A stretch of 8,744 bases of DNA, taken from Bacteroidetes bacterium UBA2234 (GTDB taxonomy: Bacteria > Bacteroidota > Bacteroidia > NS11-12g > UBA955). Below the pieces are notes generated by a model. It did no database searches. It had not been told where the DNA came from and saw nothing but the letters and a program-made list of their open reading frames with translations. Below, one piece after another: positions 1 to 7,439 of this stretch. Numbering within the stretch: position 1 is the first letter of the stretch; each line of letters begins with the position of its first letter. The position numbers were made by a program, and so were the translations under genes. Where the stretch lies: the NCBI GenBank assembly GCA_002347985.1, contig DDYM01000066.1, positions 1 through 8,744 on the forward strand. The letters run 5' to 3'.

Positions 1-1093
1 CTACGTTAGGGAACAATTTGCGTTCAATGAAATATGGATCAGTCAATGCTGCTTCTTCCAATTGTTTTGCGATTTCCAATACTGGGTCGTTTACACCCAA
101 TTTCTCCAATACATCGTCACATGCCTTTTTGATGATTTTTGCGCGAGGATCAAAGTTCTTATAAACGCGGTGACCAAAGCCCATCAAGCGGAAAGAATCA
201 TTTTTGTCTTTCGCTTTGTTGATCCACTTTTGAACATCACCCCCATCGTTTTGAATTTGCTCTAGCATTTCCAAAACTTCTTGGTTGGCGCCGCCATGTA
301 ATGGACCCCATAGGGCAGAGATACCGGCAGAAATACTGCTGTAAAGATTTGATTGAGAACTTCCCACAACGCGAACCGTACTTGCACTGCAATTTTGCTC
401 ATGGTCTGCGTGGAGAATCAATAATTTGTTCATCGCACTTACCAATACTGGATCTGGCTCATACTCAGGCATAGTAACCTGTCCAAAAGTCATATTCAAA
501 TAGTTGGCCACATAATCCAAACTGTTTTTTGGATATACGGTTGGATGACCGTTGCGTTTTTTATAAATCATCGCACAGATGGTAGGCATCTTGGCCATCA
601 AACGAATGATGGTTCTGTTGATCGCTTCCTCTGGACGATGGGGATTCAAAGCTTTTGGATAATATAGGCCAAGGGCGGCAACCATGCTTGATAACTGACC
701 CATTGGGTGAGATCCTGTGGGGAATGCTTTAAACATCGCCTCTAGTCCCTCGTTGGCCAAGGTGTGCTCACTGATTGCACTTTCAAATTCTGCGTATTCT
801 GTGGCATTGGGTAATTTTCCATAAAGCAACAAGTACGATACTTCTAGGAATGATGCATGTTCAGCCAAATCTTCAATGGAATATCCGCGGTGGTGCAGAA
901 TGCCCAATTCGCCATCCAAAAATGTAATTGCACTTTTTGTAGAACCCGTATTTTTAAAACCGATGTCTAATGTGATGTGACCCGTTAAATCGCGCAACTT
1001 GCTGATATCGATGGCTTTTTCGCCTTCGGTTCCTACGATTACTGGGAATTCATACTCTTTTCCTTCTACGATGATTTTTGCTATTTCAGACAT
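1..1093 (-). CDS. gltA: Citrate synthase, 3' end outside window
   Basis: Citrate synthase condenses acetyl-CoA and oxaloacetate to citrate, the entry step of the TCA cycle, in the cytoplasm. I translated 364 codons from the ATG at 1093-1091. The N-terminus (MSEIAKIIVEGKEYEFPVIV) and about 428 residues of usual length point to the hexameric Gram-negative type. Visible family motifs are LHADHEQNCS (about 228-237), GPLHGGAN with the active-site His at 266, and GFGHRV with the second His at 308. The reading stops at ...ERKLFPNV plus a single G, which fits the first base of the catalytic Asp codon of the usual PNVDFYSG motif; roughly the last 64 residues lie beyond the window. The gene is separated by 114 nt from the winged-helix gene upstream and probably has its own promoter there. 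No frameshift or unusual residue was seen. Identification is secure; only the C-terminus cannot be assessed. Confidence 0.97.
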   Translation of the reverse strand, partial: MSEIAKIIVEGKEYEFPVIVGTEGEKAIDISKLRDLTGHITLDIGFKNTGSTKSAITFLDGELGILHHRGYSIEDLAEHASFLEVSYLLLYGKLPNATEYAEFESAISEHTLANEGLEAMFKAFPTGSHPMGQLSSMVAALGLYYPKALNPHRPEEAINRTIIRLMAKMPTICAMIYKKRNGHPTVYPKNSLDYVANYLNMTFGQVTMPEYEPDPVLVSAMNKLLILHADHEQNCSASTVRVVGSSQSNLYSSISAGISALWGPLHGGANQEVLEMLEQIQNDGGDVQKWINKAKDKNDSFRLMGFGHRVYKNFDPRAKIIKKACDDVLEKLGVNDPVLEIAKQLEEAALTDPYFIERKLFPNV

Positions 1094-1123
1094 GGGTAAA
1101 TATTAAACGGATTATGGCTTCTG

Positions 1124-1155
1124 CGAATATAGTTTATCGGCGGAAAATCCCCAAG
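1124..1155 (-). promoter_or_regulatory. Candidate Bacteroidota-type promoter of gltA
   Basis: Read on the minus strand, CTTG (1155-1152) is followed after 20 nt by TATATTCG (1131-1124). These match the Bacteroidota primary-sigma consensus TTTG / TAnnTTTG at 3 of 4 and 5 of 6 fixed positions, with near-normal spacing. Transcription would start around 1115-1120 and give a leader of about 25 nt before the gltA ATG at 1093. No Shine-Dalgarno sequence is visible. The rest of the gap (1094-1207) shows no convincing terminator hairpin for the upstream operon, only a weak 4-bp GTAG/CTAC pairing without a U tract. Read-through into gltA is therefore possible. The assignment rests on consensus matching alone. 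Confidence 0.4.
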
Positions 1156-1207
1156 TAGCGTGGACAACTCCTACCGAATATGATAAACATTTAACATTGA
1201 AATTGGT

Positions 1208-1459
1208 TCATCCGCTGATCTCGTTGAAACCCTTGGCGGTTAACTGAAATCGTGTTTTGCGAATTTTGTCGACATCAAACGATCCCAGCACCTTATCGTC
1301 CTTGCCAATGGCTTTGATATATCGGTAATGATGCAACTGACGGATAATATCGATGGTCACATTTATGGTGAGACCCGTATCTTCCATCACGGTAATTGGC
1401 GTCTCCGCGTGAATTAAGCAGAGAAGTACTTTTCGTTCATCGTCACCGATTTCAAACAT
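1208..1459 (-). CDS. Small winged-helix-like protein coupled to lysS
   Basis: This is an 83-residue hypothetical protein. Its layout reads as one winged-helix DNA-binding domain: a first helix (ERKVLLCLIHA, about 8-18), a short second helix after PIT (about 21-29), a longer putative recognition helix (NVTIDIIRQLHHYRYI, about 33-48), then a charged wing. It ends in FQLTAKGFNEI (about 71-81), which resembles the 'LT.kG' end of many winged-helix domains. There is no signal peptide or membrane segment, so it is probably cytoplasmic. The ATG (1459-1457) overlaps the lysS stop by one base (TGATG), which indicates translational coupling and co-expression with lysS. No dimerisation or ligand domain is attached. 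I do not recognise a named family and assign no target. A short domain-only protein with a non-DNA role (RNA or protein contact) is also possible. Confidence 0.75.
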   Translation of the reverse strand: MFEIGDDERKVLLCLIHAETPITVMEDTGLTINVTIDIIRQLHHYRYIKAIGKDDKVLGSFDVDKIRKTRFQLTAKGFNEISG

Positions 1460-2982
1460 CAGTCGAACTTTTCTGGTCGCATCTGCGGGAAGAACAATAC
1501 CTCTTGAATGCTTTGCTGGTTGGTAAGCATCATCGTAAGGCGGTCAATTCCCACACCCAATCCACTGCTAGGAGGCATCGCATATTCCAATGCACGCACA
1601 AAATCATGGTCGTAAGCCATTGCTTCTTCATCGCCTCGGGCTGCCAATTTTAATTGGTCTTCGAATCTCTCACGTTGGTCGATTGGATCATTGAGCTCCG
1701 TATATGCATTGGCGATTTCCTTTCCATTCACGAAAAGTTCAAATCTCTCCACCAAGCCGGGTTTTGAGCGGTGCTTTTTGGTGAGTGGACTCATTTCGAT
1801 GGGATAATCGGTAATGAAAGTGGGTTGAATCAGGTGTTTTTCTGCGCAGGCGCCAAAGATTTCATCGATCAATTTGGCCACACCCATTTGTGCGGTGACT
1901 TCGCAGCCCAATTTTTTGGCTTCGGCACCAAGTTCTGCCTCTGATTTCCCTTCGATATCGATATTGCCATATTTTTTGATGGCTTCTGCCATCGTAAGAC
2001 GGGCATAGGGCTTGGCGAAAGAGATTTCATTTTCTCCCACCATGACGGTTGTAGAACCGGCTACGTCGTTTGCGCAGGTTTCGAGCATTTCCTCTACAAA
2101 TTCCATCATCCAATAATAGTCTTTGTAGGCAACATAGATCTCGAGTCCAGTAAATTCAGGGTTGTGCGTACGATCGATGCCTTCGTTGCGGAAGTTTTTT
2201 GCAAACTCATATACACCATCAAATCCCCCAACGATTAAACGCTTTAGGAACAATTCGTTGGCAATTCGCAGATACAAAGGGATATCTAACGCGTTGTGGT
2301 GGGTCATAAATGGCCTCGCTGCTGCACCACCGTGAACCGTTTGAAGGATCGGTGTTTCAACTTCCAAATACCCTTTGCTGTTAAAGGTATTTCTGAGACT
2401 TTGAATCACTTTGGTTCGTTTGATAAAGGTTTCTTTGAACTGAGGGTTGACCACCAAGTCCACGTAACGCATTCTGTATCTGGATTCGGGATCGGTAAAC
2501 GCATCAAATACATTTCCTTCGGCATCTTGCTTGGGGAGAGGCAATGGATTGAGGCATTTTGAAAGCAACATCAATTCGGTAACGTGAACGGAAAGTTCAC
2601 CAGTTTGAGTGGTGAAAACATGACCTTTTACGCCAATGATATCGCCAATATCGAGCAATTTTTTGAAGACGGTATTGTAAAGATCTTTGTTTTCGTCCGG
2701 ACAGATTTCATCGCGGTTTACATAAATCTGAATTCTGCCACTGGAATCTTGTAAATCTGCAAAGGCAGCTTTTCCCATGATACGACGTGTCATTAGGCGG
2801 CCGGCCAAAACCACTTCTTTCCACTTTTGATCCTCCTCACTGTTGGCGTATTCGGAACGAATATCGGAGGCCAAGCAATTCACTGGGTACAGTGCTGCAG
2901 GGTAGGGATCGATGCCGAGGGCTCTCAATTGCTCGAGAGATTGACGGCGAAGTAGTTGTTGTTCGTTAAGGGTAGGTTCCAT
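1459..2982 (-). CDS. lysS: Lysyl-tRNA synthetase, class II
   Basis: LysRS activates lysine with ATP and charges tRNA-Lys in the cytoplasm. The 507-residue product has an N-terminal OB-fold anticodon-binding domain (about 55-140, including [18 protein letters not shown]) and a class II catalytic core. Motif 1 lies around 185-211 (ending in YLEVETPIL). Motif 2 lies around 258-282 ([18 protein letters not shown]). Motif 3 is [15 protein letters not shown] (about 474-488). Lysine-specific features include HGGAAARPF (217-225) and [22 protein letters not shown] (around 412-433). The protein ends about 20 residues after motif 3; as I recall, several Bacteroidota LysRS carry an extra C-terminal domain of about 70 residues that is absent here. 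The ATG at 2982-2980 is 37 nt after the lspA stop, with a hairpin directly in front of it. The TGA stop overlaps the next ATG. Confidence 0.97.
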   Translation of the reverse strand: MEPTLNEQQLLRRQSLEQLRALGIDPYPAALYPVNCLASDIRSEYANSEEDQKWKEVVLAGRLMTRRIMGKAAFADLQDSSGRIQIYVNRDEICPDENKDLYNTVFKKLLDIGDIIGVKGHVFTTQTGELSVHVTELMLLSKCLNPLPLPKQDAEGNVFDAFTDPESRYRMRYVDLVVNPQFKETFIKRTKVIQSLRNTFNSKGYLEVETPILQTVHGGAAARPFMTHHNALDIPLYLRIANELFLKRLIVGGFDGVYEFAKNFRNEGIDRTHNPEFTGLEIYVAYKDYYWMMEFVEEMLETCANDVAGSTTVMVGENEISFAKPYARLTMAEAIKKYGNIDIEGKSEAELGAEAKKLGCEVTAQMGVAKLIDEIFGACAEKHLIQPTFITDYPIEMSPLTKKHRSKPGLVERFELFVNGKEIANAYTELNDPIDQRERFEDQLKLAARGDEEAMAYDHDFVRALEYAMPPSSGLGVGIDRLTMMLTNQQSIQEVLFFPQMRPEKFD

Positions 2983-3015
2983 GCGATTTGGCTTGCAAAA
3001 TTAGCCAAAATTCGC
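2983..3015 (-). promoter_or_regulatory. Hairpin abutting the lysS start codon
   Basis: The 37-nt lspA-lysS gap contains an inverted repeat. TTTGGCT (2987-2993) pairs perfectly with AGCCAAA (3003-3009) across a 9-nt loop. It can be extended by GCGA (2983-2986) pairing with TCGC (3012-3015) across a 2-nt bulge. As minus-strand RNA the structure ends exactly at the lysS AUG, so it could influence initiation of lysS or mRNA processing between lspA and lysS. It has no following U tract (the lysS coding sequence follows at once), so it does not look like an intrinsic terminator. The complementarity is seen directly; the function is inference. Confidence 0.4.
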
Positions 3016-3019
3016 GATA

Positions 3020-3739
3020 TTATTGGGGAGAATCGTTGGTTGATTCTTGGGCAGGGTTGTTGTTCTTTTCCTCTGCTGCTGGTGTATCTATGATTTCAAC
3101 TTTTTTACTACCAAATGCCATCTCGAGAGAGTCTTTGGAGAAAAATGAATTCTGTCCTGCTATCATCACGGCAACGCCAATGGTTATGCAGGCATCGGCG
3201 AAATTCCAGATGGGAGAGAAGAAAACAAAGAACTGACCGCCCCAAATTGGCAACCATTCAGGCAGATGTCCTTCCCACAGTGGAGCGTAGAACATGTCCA
3301 CTACTTGACCTTCAAACCAACTGCCGATATACTGGTTTTCGGCGGCATAAATGACTCCGTAGAAAACAGAATCGATGATGTTACCCAGTGCGCCGGCAAG
3401 AACCAAAGACAAGGAAATGAGGAGTCCCCAATGGGCGTTGTTTTTGATGCTTTTGACTAAGTACCAAAACCCAACTACAGAAACGATAATTCGGAAAAGG
3501 GTTAGAATCAATTTGCCCACTTTGCCACCTCCGAAGAGCTTCATGCCATAGGCCATACCATCGTTTTCGATGAAGTAAATTTTGAACCAATCGCCAAAAA
3601 TGGGTAAAATTTCACCCAACATAAAGTGGGATTTGACGTAAATTTTAATGCACTGATCGATGCTTAAAAGCAGCAATATCAATGCTATCGGAATGGTAAA
3701 TTTCCGAGTTTTCAACGGGGATAAAACTGAGTTCGACAA
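3020..3739 (-). CDS. lspA: Lipoprotein signal peptidase (signal peptidase II), TTG start
   Basis: LspA is an inner-membrane aspartyl protease that removes signal peptides from diacylglyceryl-modified prolipoproteins. Family motifs are a first membrane segment running into SIDQCIK (about 16-33), ENDGMAYGM (59-67), AGALGNIIDS with catalytic Asp 123, and WNFADACI with catalytic Asp 182. Hydrophobic stretches near 14-28, 76-95, 104-122 and 175-195 fit the usual four membrane segments. At 239 residues it is longer than the 160-170 of E. coli-type enzymes, because of an insertion between the two catalytic Asp (59 residues apart) and a hydrophilic tail (about 203-239). The start chosen is TTG at 3739-3737: the next ATG (residue 40) would remove the first membrane segment, and upstream the frame is closed by the stop of the preceding gene. 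Spacing to that gene is 6 nt. Confidence 0.95.
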   Translation of the reverse strand: MSNSVLSPLKTRKFTIPIALILLLLSIDQCIKIYVKSHFMLGEILPIFGDWFKIYFIENDGMAYGMKLFGGGKVGKLILTLFRIIVSVVGFWYLVKSIKNNAHWGLLISLSLVLAGALGNIIDSVFYGVIYAAENQYIGSWFEGQVVDMFYAPLWEGHLPEWLPIWGGQFFVFFSPIWNFADACITIGVAVMIAGQNSFFSKDSLEMAFGSKKVEIIDTPAAEEKNNNPAQESTNDSPQ

Positions 3740-3745
3740 GGGATA

Positions 3746-4123
3746 TTATCTCTTCAATTTGGCCTCGATGGTCTGAGTTGTATGGGGTACGGCGCGCAAT
3801 CTTTCTTTGGGAATCAATTTTCCTGAAGTTTTGCAAATGCCGTAGGTTTTGTTTTCGATGCGAACCAAAGCAGCTTCCAAATTTTTGATGAACTTCAATT
3901 GATGCGCAGCCAATTGGTTGAGATTTTCTTTCTCAAAGGTATCGGCGCCATCGTCTAAAGTAAGGTAATTGTTGTTGGTACCATCGCCACCGCTTTCGCT
4001 ACCATCTTTTAGGTTGGTTTGGATCGTTTTGAACTCATCCTTAGCGATTTCCATTTTTTTCAAGATGATTTCCTTGAACTCTTGAAGTTCCTCATCGTTG
4101 TACCTGGTCTTTTCTTTTTCCAT
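3746..4123 (-). CDS. TraR/DksA-family protein with degenerate zinc finger
   Basis: This 125-residue protein belongs to the TraR/DksA family, whose characterised members bind RNA polymerase through the secondary channel and work with ppGpp. It has a helical N-terminal half (DEELQEFKEIILKKMEIAKDEF, about 10-31), a Gly/Asn/Asp-rich turn with LDDGADTFEKE (56-66), a second helix (about 67-92) and the C-terminal signature YGICKTSGKLIPKERLR (94-110) followed by VPHTTQTIEAK. The helical pair with an acidic tip fits the DksA coiled-coil arrangement. Of the canonical four zinc-ligand cysteines only Cys 97 remains, which as I recall is common in Bacteroidota homologues. The ATG (4123-4121) lies 2 nt after the ileS TAG and 6 nt before lspA, so the gene is certainly co-transcribed. 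Family membership is clear; whether it acts as DksA does is inference, so I give no symbol. Confidence 0.9.
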   Translation of the reverse strand: MEKEKTRYNDEELQEFKEIILKKMEIAKDEFKTIQTNLKDGSESGGDGTNNNYLTLDDGADTFEKENLNQLAAHQLKFIKNLEAALVRIENKTYGICKTSGKLIPKERLRAVPHTTQTIEAKLKR

Positions 4124-4125
4124 AA

Positions 4126-7100
4126 CTAAACTTTCATTAAGGTGATATGAACGGGGTAATCGTACACATCAAGTATGTGTTCGCTATCTTCTTCTGTTTC
4201 TTGAATCGATAGGGCCAATACTTCGCCACAAATATAAGTGTTAAAATGCTTTACACTTTCTACCAATGCATTATCGGCTTTGTATTTAACATGAATTTTA
4301 TCTGTAACATCAAGTCCGATGTCTTTTCTCAAATTCTGAATGCGGTTCACAAATTCTCTAGCCATCCCTTCCAAATGCAGACTTTCAGTAATTGTGATGT
4401 CCAATGCCACTGTAGTGCCATTTTCCGAAGCCACCAACCATCCGGGCATGTCTTGGGTCACGATTTCAACGTCCTCCATTTGCAATTCTGTGGGGTTTCC
4501 GTTCAAATTCACAACGATGTGTTTTTCGTTTTCCATCTCGCGGATCTGTTCTTGTGAGAAACCCTGAACGATGGCCGCCATCGCCTTCATTTCGCCACCC
4601 AATTTTTTGCCGAGGGTTTTGAAATTTGGTTTGATGCTTTTCACCAAGCTGGGGTGATTGGCTGATACGTATTCGATTTCCTTCACATTCACTTCAGAGC
4701 AAATGAGTTCTGCCATGTGTTGAACTGCCTCTTTCACCTCCAATTTATCTGCGGGGAAAAGGATTTTTTGTAAGGGCTGTCTAACCTTGATTTTTTCTTT
4801 TTTCCGTAAACTCAACACCAAACTACATACTTGTTGCGCCAGTGCCATGGAAGTTTCCAATTTGGGATTGATTGCGGCGACATCAGTTTTTGGCCATTCG
4901 GTTAAGTGGACACTCGCTGCTGTTTCATTTCTATTGATGCGGGTCACGTTCAACGAACGATACAGCCAGTCGCTAAAGAACGGAGCGATTGGGGCCGTGA
5001 GTTGTGTCACCGTGTTCAAACACATGTACAAAGTCTCATACGCAGCTTTTTTATCGTCGTTTAACTCGCCTTTCCAGAATCTTCTGCGCGACAATCGAAC
5101 GTACCAATTGGAGAGTTGCTCACCTACGAAGTCTTCAATGGCCCTTCCTGCGCGGGTAGGGTCGTAATCGTTGAATGCGGCTTCAACTTCTTGAATCAAG
5201 GAATTGAGTTTGCTTAAAATCCAACGGTCCATCTCGCTAAAATGGGCACTATCCACGGGCGAATTAGGATTGAATTCGTATTGGTCGATGTTGGCGTAAA
5301 TGGCAAAAAAGCTATAGGTATTGTACAGTGTACCCAAGAACTTTCTCTGCGATTCTACCACGCCGTCCATATCAAACTTCAAGTTGTCCCAGGGTTGGGC
5401 GTTGGTCACCATATACCATCTCACGGCATCGGCGCCATATTTGGCTACGGTTTCAAATGGGTCGATGGCATTGCCGAGGCGTTTGCTCATTTTATTGCCA
5501 TTTTTGTCCAGCACCAGTCCGTTGGCGATTACGTTTTTGAAGGCAACTTCATCGAACAGTAAGGTACCGAGGGCATGCAGGGTAAAGAACCAACCGCGGG
5601 TTTGATCCACTCCTTCTGCGATGAAATCGGCGGGAAAATTTTGCTTGAAAACGTCTTGATTTTCGAAAGGATAATGCCATTGGGCGTAAGGCATAGCGCC
5701 GCTATCAAACCAAACATCGATAAGATCGAGTTCGCGAGTCATTGCCTTGCCAGAAGCACTTACCAGGGTAATGCGATCCACGTAGGGGCGGTGCAAATCT
5801 TGGGTTAAGTCTTCTGCAGATTGCTGTAAACCAAGAACTTGGTTTGCTTTTTCAATTTCTTTATTGAGTTCATCTATGCTACCGATGCATATTTCTTCGG
5901 TGCCGTCTTCTGTGCGCCAGATGGGCAGTGGAGTTCCCCAAAAGCGAGAACGGGAAAGATTCCAATCCACAAGATTTTCCAGCCAATTGCCAAATCTGCC
6001 TTCGCCGGTGGAAGCGGGTTTCCAGTTGATGGTTTTATTAAGTTCTACCAGTCGATCTTTTACCGCGGTAGTGCGAACAAACCAACTTTCCAATGGGTAA
6101 TAGAGGATGGGTTTGTCGGTTCGCCAGCAGTGCGGGTAGGTATGCTCGTATTTTTCAACCTTAAAGGCTTTGTTTTCTTGTTTGAGTTTGATGGCGATGC
6201 GTTCATCTACGCCAAGGTATTTGTCGCGCCCCTGCTTTTGTGCTTCTTCTGCTTTTTCCTCATCGGTGAGGTAGGCTTCTTTGACGTATTCGCCGGCAAA
6301 GTCGGTTACACTTTCAAGAAATTTCCCTTTTTTATCTACCAGTGTTAGGGCGCCGATGCCGTTTTCTCGGGCTGTTTTGAAATCGTCTGCGCCGAAGCTC
6401 GGAGCGATGTGGACGATACCGGTACCATCTTCTGTGGAAACGAAATCGCCGATAACTACGCGGAAGGCATCGCCTTCTTCGGGTTGGGCATAGGGGAGGA
6501 GTTGGTGGTATCGGGTACCGGCCAATTCACTGCCTTTTTTGGTGTTGAGTTTTCTCCAGGGGAGGACTTTCTGCTGCGGGGTATAGTCGTCCAGGGGGGC
6601 TTCAGCGCCTTCGGCGCTGAAGAACTTTCCAACCAGGGCCGACGCTAGCGTGACCTTGATTTTAATTCCCGTGTAAGGATTGAAAGTCTCTATTTGGTCG
6701 TAATCAATGTCTTTCCCCACCGCCAAAGCCGTATTGCTGGGCAATGTCCACGGTGTAGTTGTCCAAGCAAGAAAATACTCATTCTCTGTCCCTTGCACCT
6801 GAAACTGCGCCACAATGGTGGTGTCTTTGACGTTCTGGTAGGTGCCCGGCTGATTCAATTCATGGCTGGAAAGTCCAGTCCCGGCAGCCGGCGAAAACGG
6901 TTGAATCGTATAGCCTTTGTATAAATAGCCTTTTTGGTAAAGCTGCTTTAACAGATGCCATAAACTCTCAATGTAGTTATTTTCATAGGTTACATACGGA
7001 TGATCTAAATCTACCCAATAGCCAATTTGTCGGGTCAAATCATCCCAACGATCCTTGAACATCAATACATCGGCACGACATTCTTTGTTGTAATCTTCCA

Positions 7101-7434
7101 TCGAAATTTTGGTTCCGATGTCTTCTTTTTTGATGCCCAAACGTTTCTCAACTTGCAATTCGATGGGCAAACCATGGGTATCCCAACCGCCTTTTCGAGC
7201 AACTTGAAATCCTTGTTGGGTTTTGAATCTACAGAATATATCCTTGATGGCGCGGGCCATGACGTGGTGAATACCAGGCATGCCGTTGGCACTTGGAGGG
7301 CCCTCAAAGAAGGTGAAACTGGGCGCACCCTCGCGTTGGTCAACACTTTGCTGAAACACAGATTCTTGCTCCCAAAAGGCAAGTATTTCCGCTTCGATTT
7401 GCGGCCAATTCAATTGTTTGAGTGTAGGATACAT
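4126..7434 (-). CDS. ileS: Isoleucyl-tRNA synthetase, type 2 (eukaryote-like)
   Basis: IleRS charges tRNA-Ile and hydrolyses mischarged Val-tRNA-Ile in the cytoplasm. The 1102-residue product is a class Ia synthetase. The first signature is PPSANGMPGIHH (46-57), where the usual HxGH is rearranged to GIHH at 54-57. WDTHGLPIE is at 84-92. The CP1 editing domain spans roughly 180-400, with the Thr-rich WTTTPWTLPSNTA (224-236) and GTGIVHIAPSFGADDF (337-352), including the conserved editing Asp. DVWFDSGA is at 573-580, WFFTLH near 615-620 and KMSKR at 648-652. The anticodon-binding domain follows (from about 720). Length, a Cys-poor SPAAGTGLSSHE segment (181-192) and lack of a C-terminal CxxC zinc finger point to type 2, normal for Bacteroidota. 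It starts at ATG 7434-7432 and heads the five-gene run; type 2 enzymes are typically mupirocin-tolerant. Confidence 0.97.
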   Translation of the reverse strand: MYPTLKQLNWPQIEAEILAFWEQESVFQQSVDQREGAPSFTFFEGPPSANGMPGIHHVMARAIKDIFCRFKTQQGFQVARKGGWDTHGLPIELQVEKRLGIKKEDIGTKISMEDYNKECRADVLMFKDRWDDLTRQIGYWVDLDHPYVTYENNYIESLWHLLKQLYQKGYLYKGYTIQPFSPAAGTGLSSHELNQPGTYQNVKDTTIVAQFQVQGTENEYFLAWTTTPWTLPSNTALAVGKDIDYDQIETFNPYTGIKIKVTLASALVGKFFSAEGAEAPLDDYTPQQKVLPWRKLNTKKGSELAGTRYHQLLPYAQPEEGDAFRVVIGDFVSTEDGTGIVHIAPSFGADDFKTARENGIGALTLVDKKGKFLESVTDFAGEYVKEAYLTDEEKAEEAQKQGRDKYLGVDERIAIKLKQENKAFKVEKYEHTYPHCWRTDKPILYYPLESWFVRTTAVKDRLVELNKTINWKPASTGEGRFGNWLENLVDWNLSRSRFWGTPLPIWRTEDGTEEICIGSIDELNKEIEKANQVLGLQQSAEDLTQDLHRPYVDRITLVSASGKAMTRELDLIDVWFDSGAMPYAQWHYPFENQDVFKQNFPADFIAEGVDQTRGWFFTLHALGTLLFDEVAFKNVIANGLVLDKNGNKMSKRLGNAIDPFETVAKYGADAVRWYMVTNAQPWDNLKFDMDGVVESQRKFLGTLYNTYSFFAIYANIDQYEFNPNSPVDSAHFSEMDRWILSKLNSLIQEVEAAFNDYDPTRAGRAIEDFVGEQLSNWYVRLSRRRFWKGELNDDKKAAYETLYMCLNTVTQLTAPIAPFFSDWLYRSLNVTRINRNETAASVHLTEWPKTDVAAINPKLETSMALAQQVCSLVLSLRKKEKIKVRQPLQKILFPADKLEVKEAVQHMAELICSEVNVKEIEYVSANHPSLVKSIKPNFKTLGKKLGGEMKAMAAIVQGFSQEQIREMENEKHIVVNLNGNPTELQMEDVEIVTQDMPGWLVASENGTTVALDITITESLHLEGMAREFVNRIQNLRKDIGLDVTDKIHVKYKADNALVESVKHFNTYICGEVLALSIQETEEDSEHILDVYDYPVHITLMKV
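6601..6621. repeat. Perfect inverted repeat inside ileS
   Basis: TTCAGCGCC (6601-6609) and GGCGCTGAA (6613-6621) form a perfect 9-bp inverted repeat with a 3-nt spacer. About 20 nt further on there is a perfect 10-bp palindrome, ACGCTAGCGT (6642-6651). Both lie in a locally GC-rich patch of the ileS editing domain and encode FSAEGAEA and TLAS without breaking the frame. The symmetry is directly visible. Function is unknown and chance from Ala/Glu/Gly codons is possible. Confidence 0.5.
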
Positions 7435-7439
7435 TCGTT

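Noticed and set aside
62..265. Open frame of 67 codons on the plus strand
   Set aside because: Antisense to gltA, whose translation there is continuous and motif-bearing.
1094..1207. Intrinsic terminator after the winged-helix gene
   Set aside because: Only a 4-bp GTAG/CTAC pairing was found and no U tract follows; too weak to call.
1459..1461. Programmed frameshift joining lysS and the winged-helix gene
   Set aside because: No slippery heptamer is seen before the TGATG; simple coupled reinitiation explains the overlap.
4787..5167. Open frame of 126 codons on the plus strand
   Set aside because: Antisense to the C-terminal third of ileS; no motif and no independent promoter seen.
5839..6348. 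Open frame of 169 codons on the plus strand
   Set aside because: It lies wholly antisense to the well-supported ileS editing domain, is rich in Phe and Gly as expected from the complement of that frame, and has no recognisable motif.
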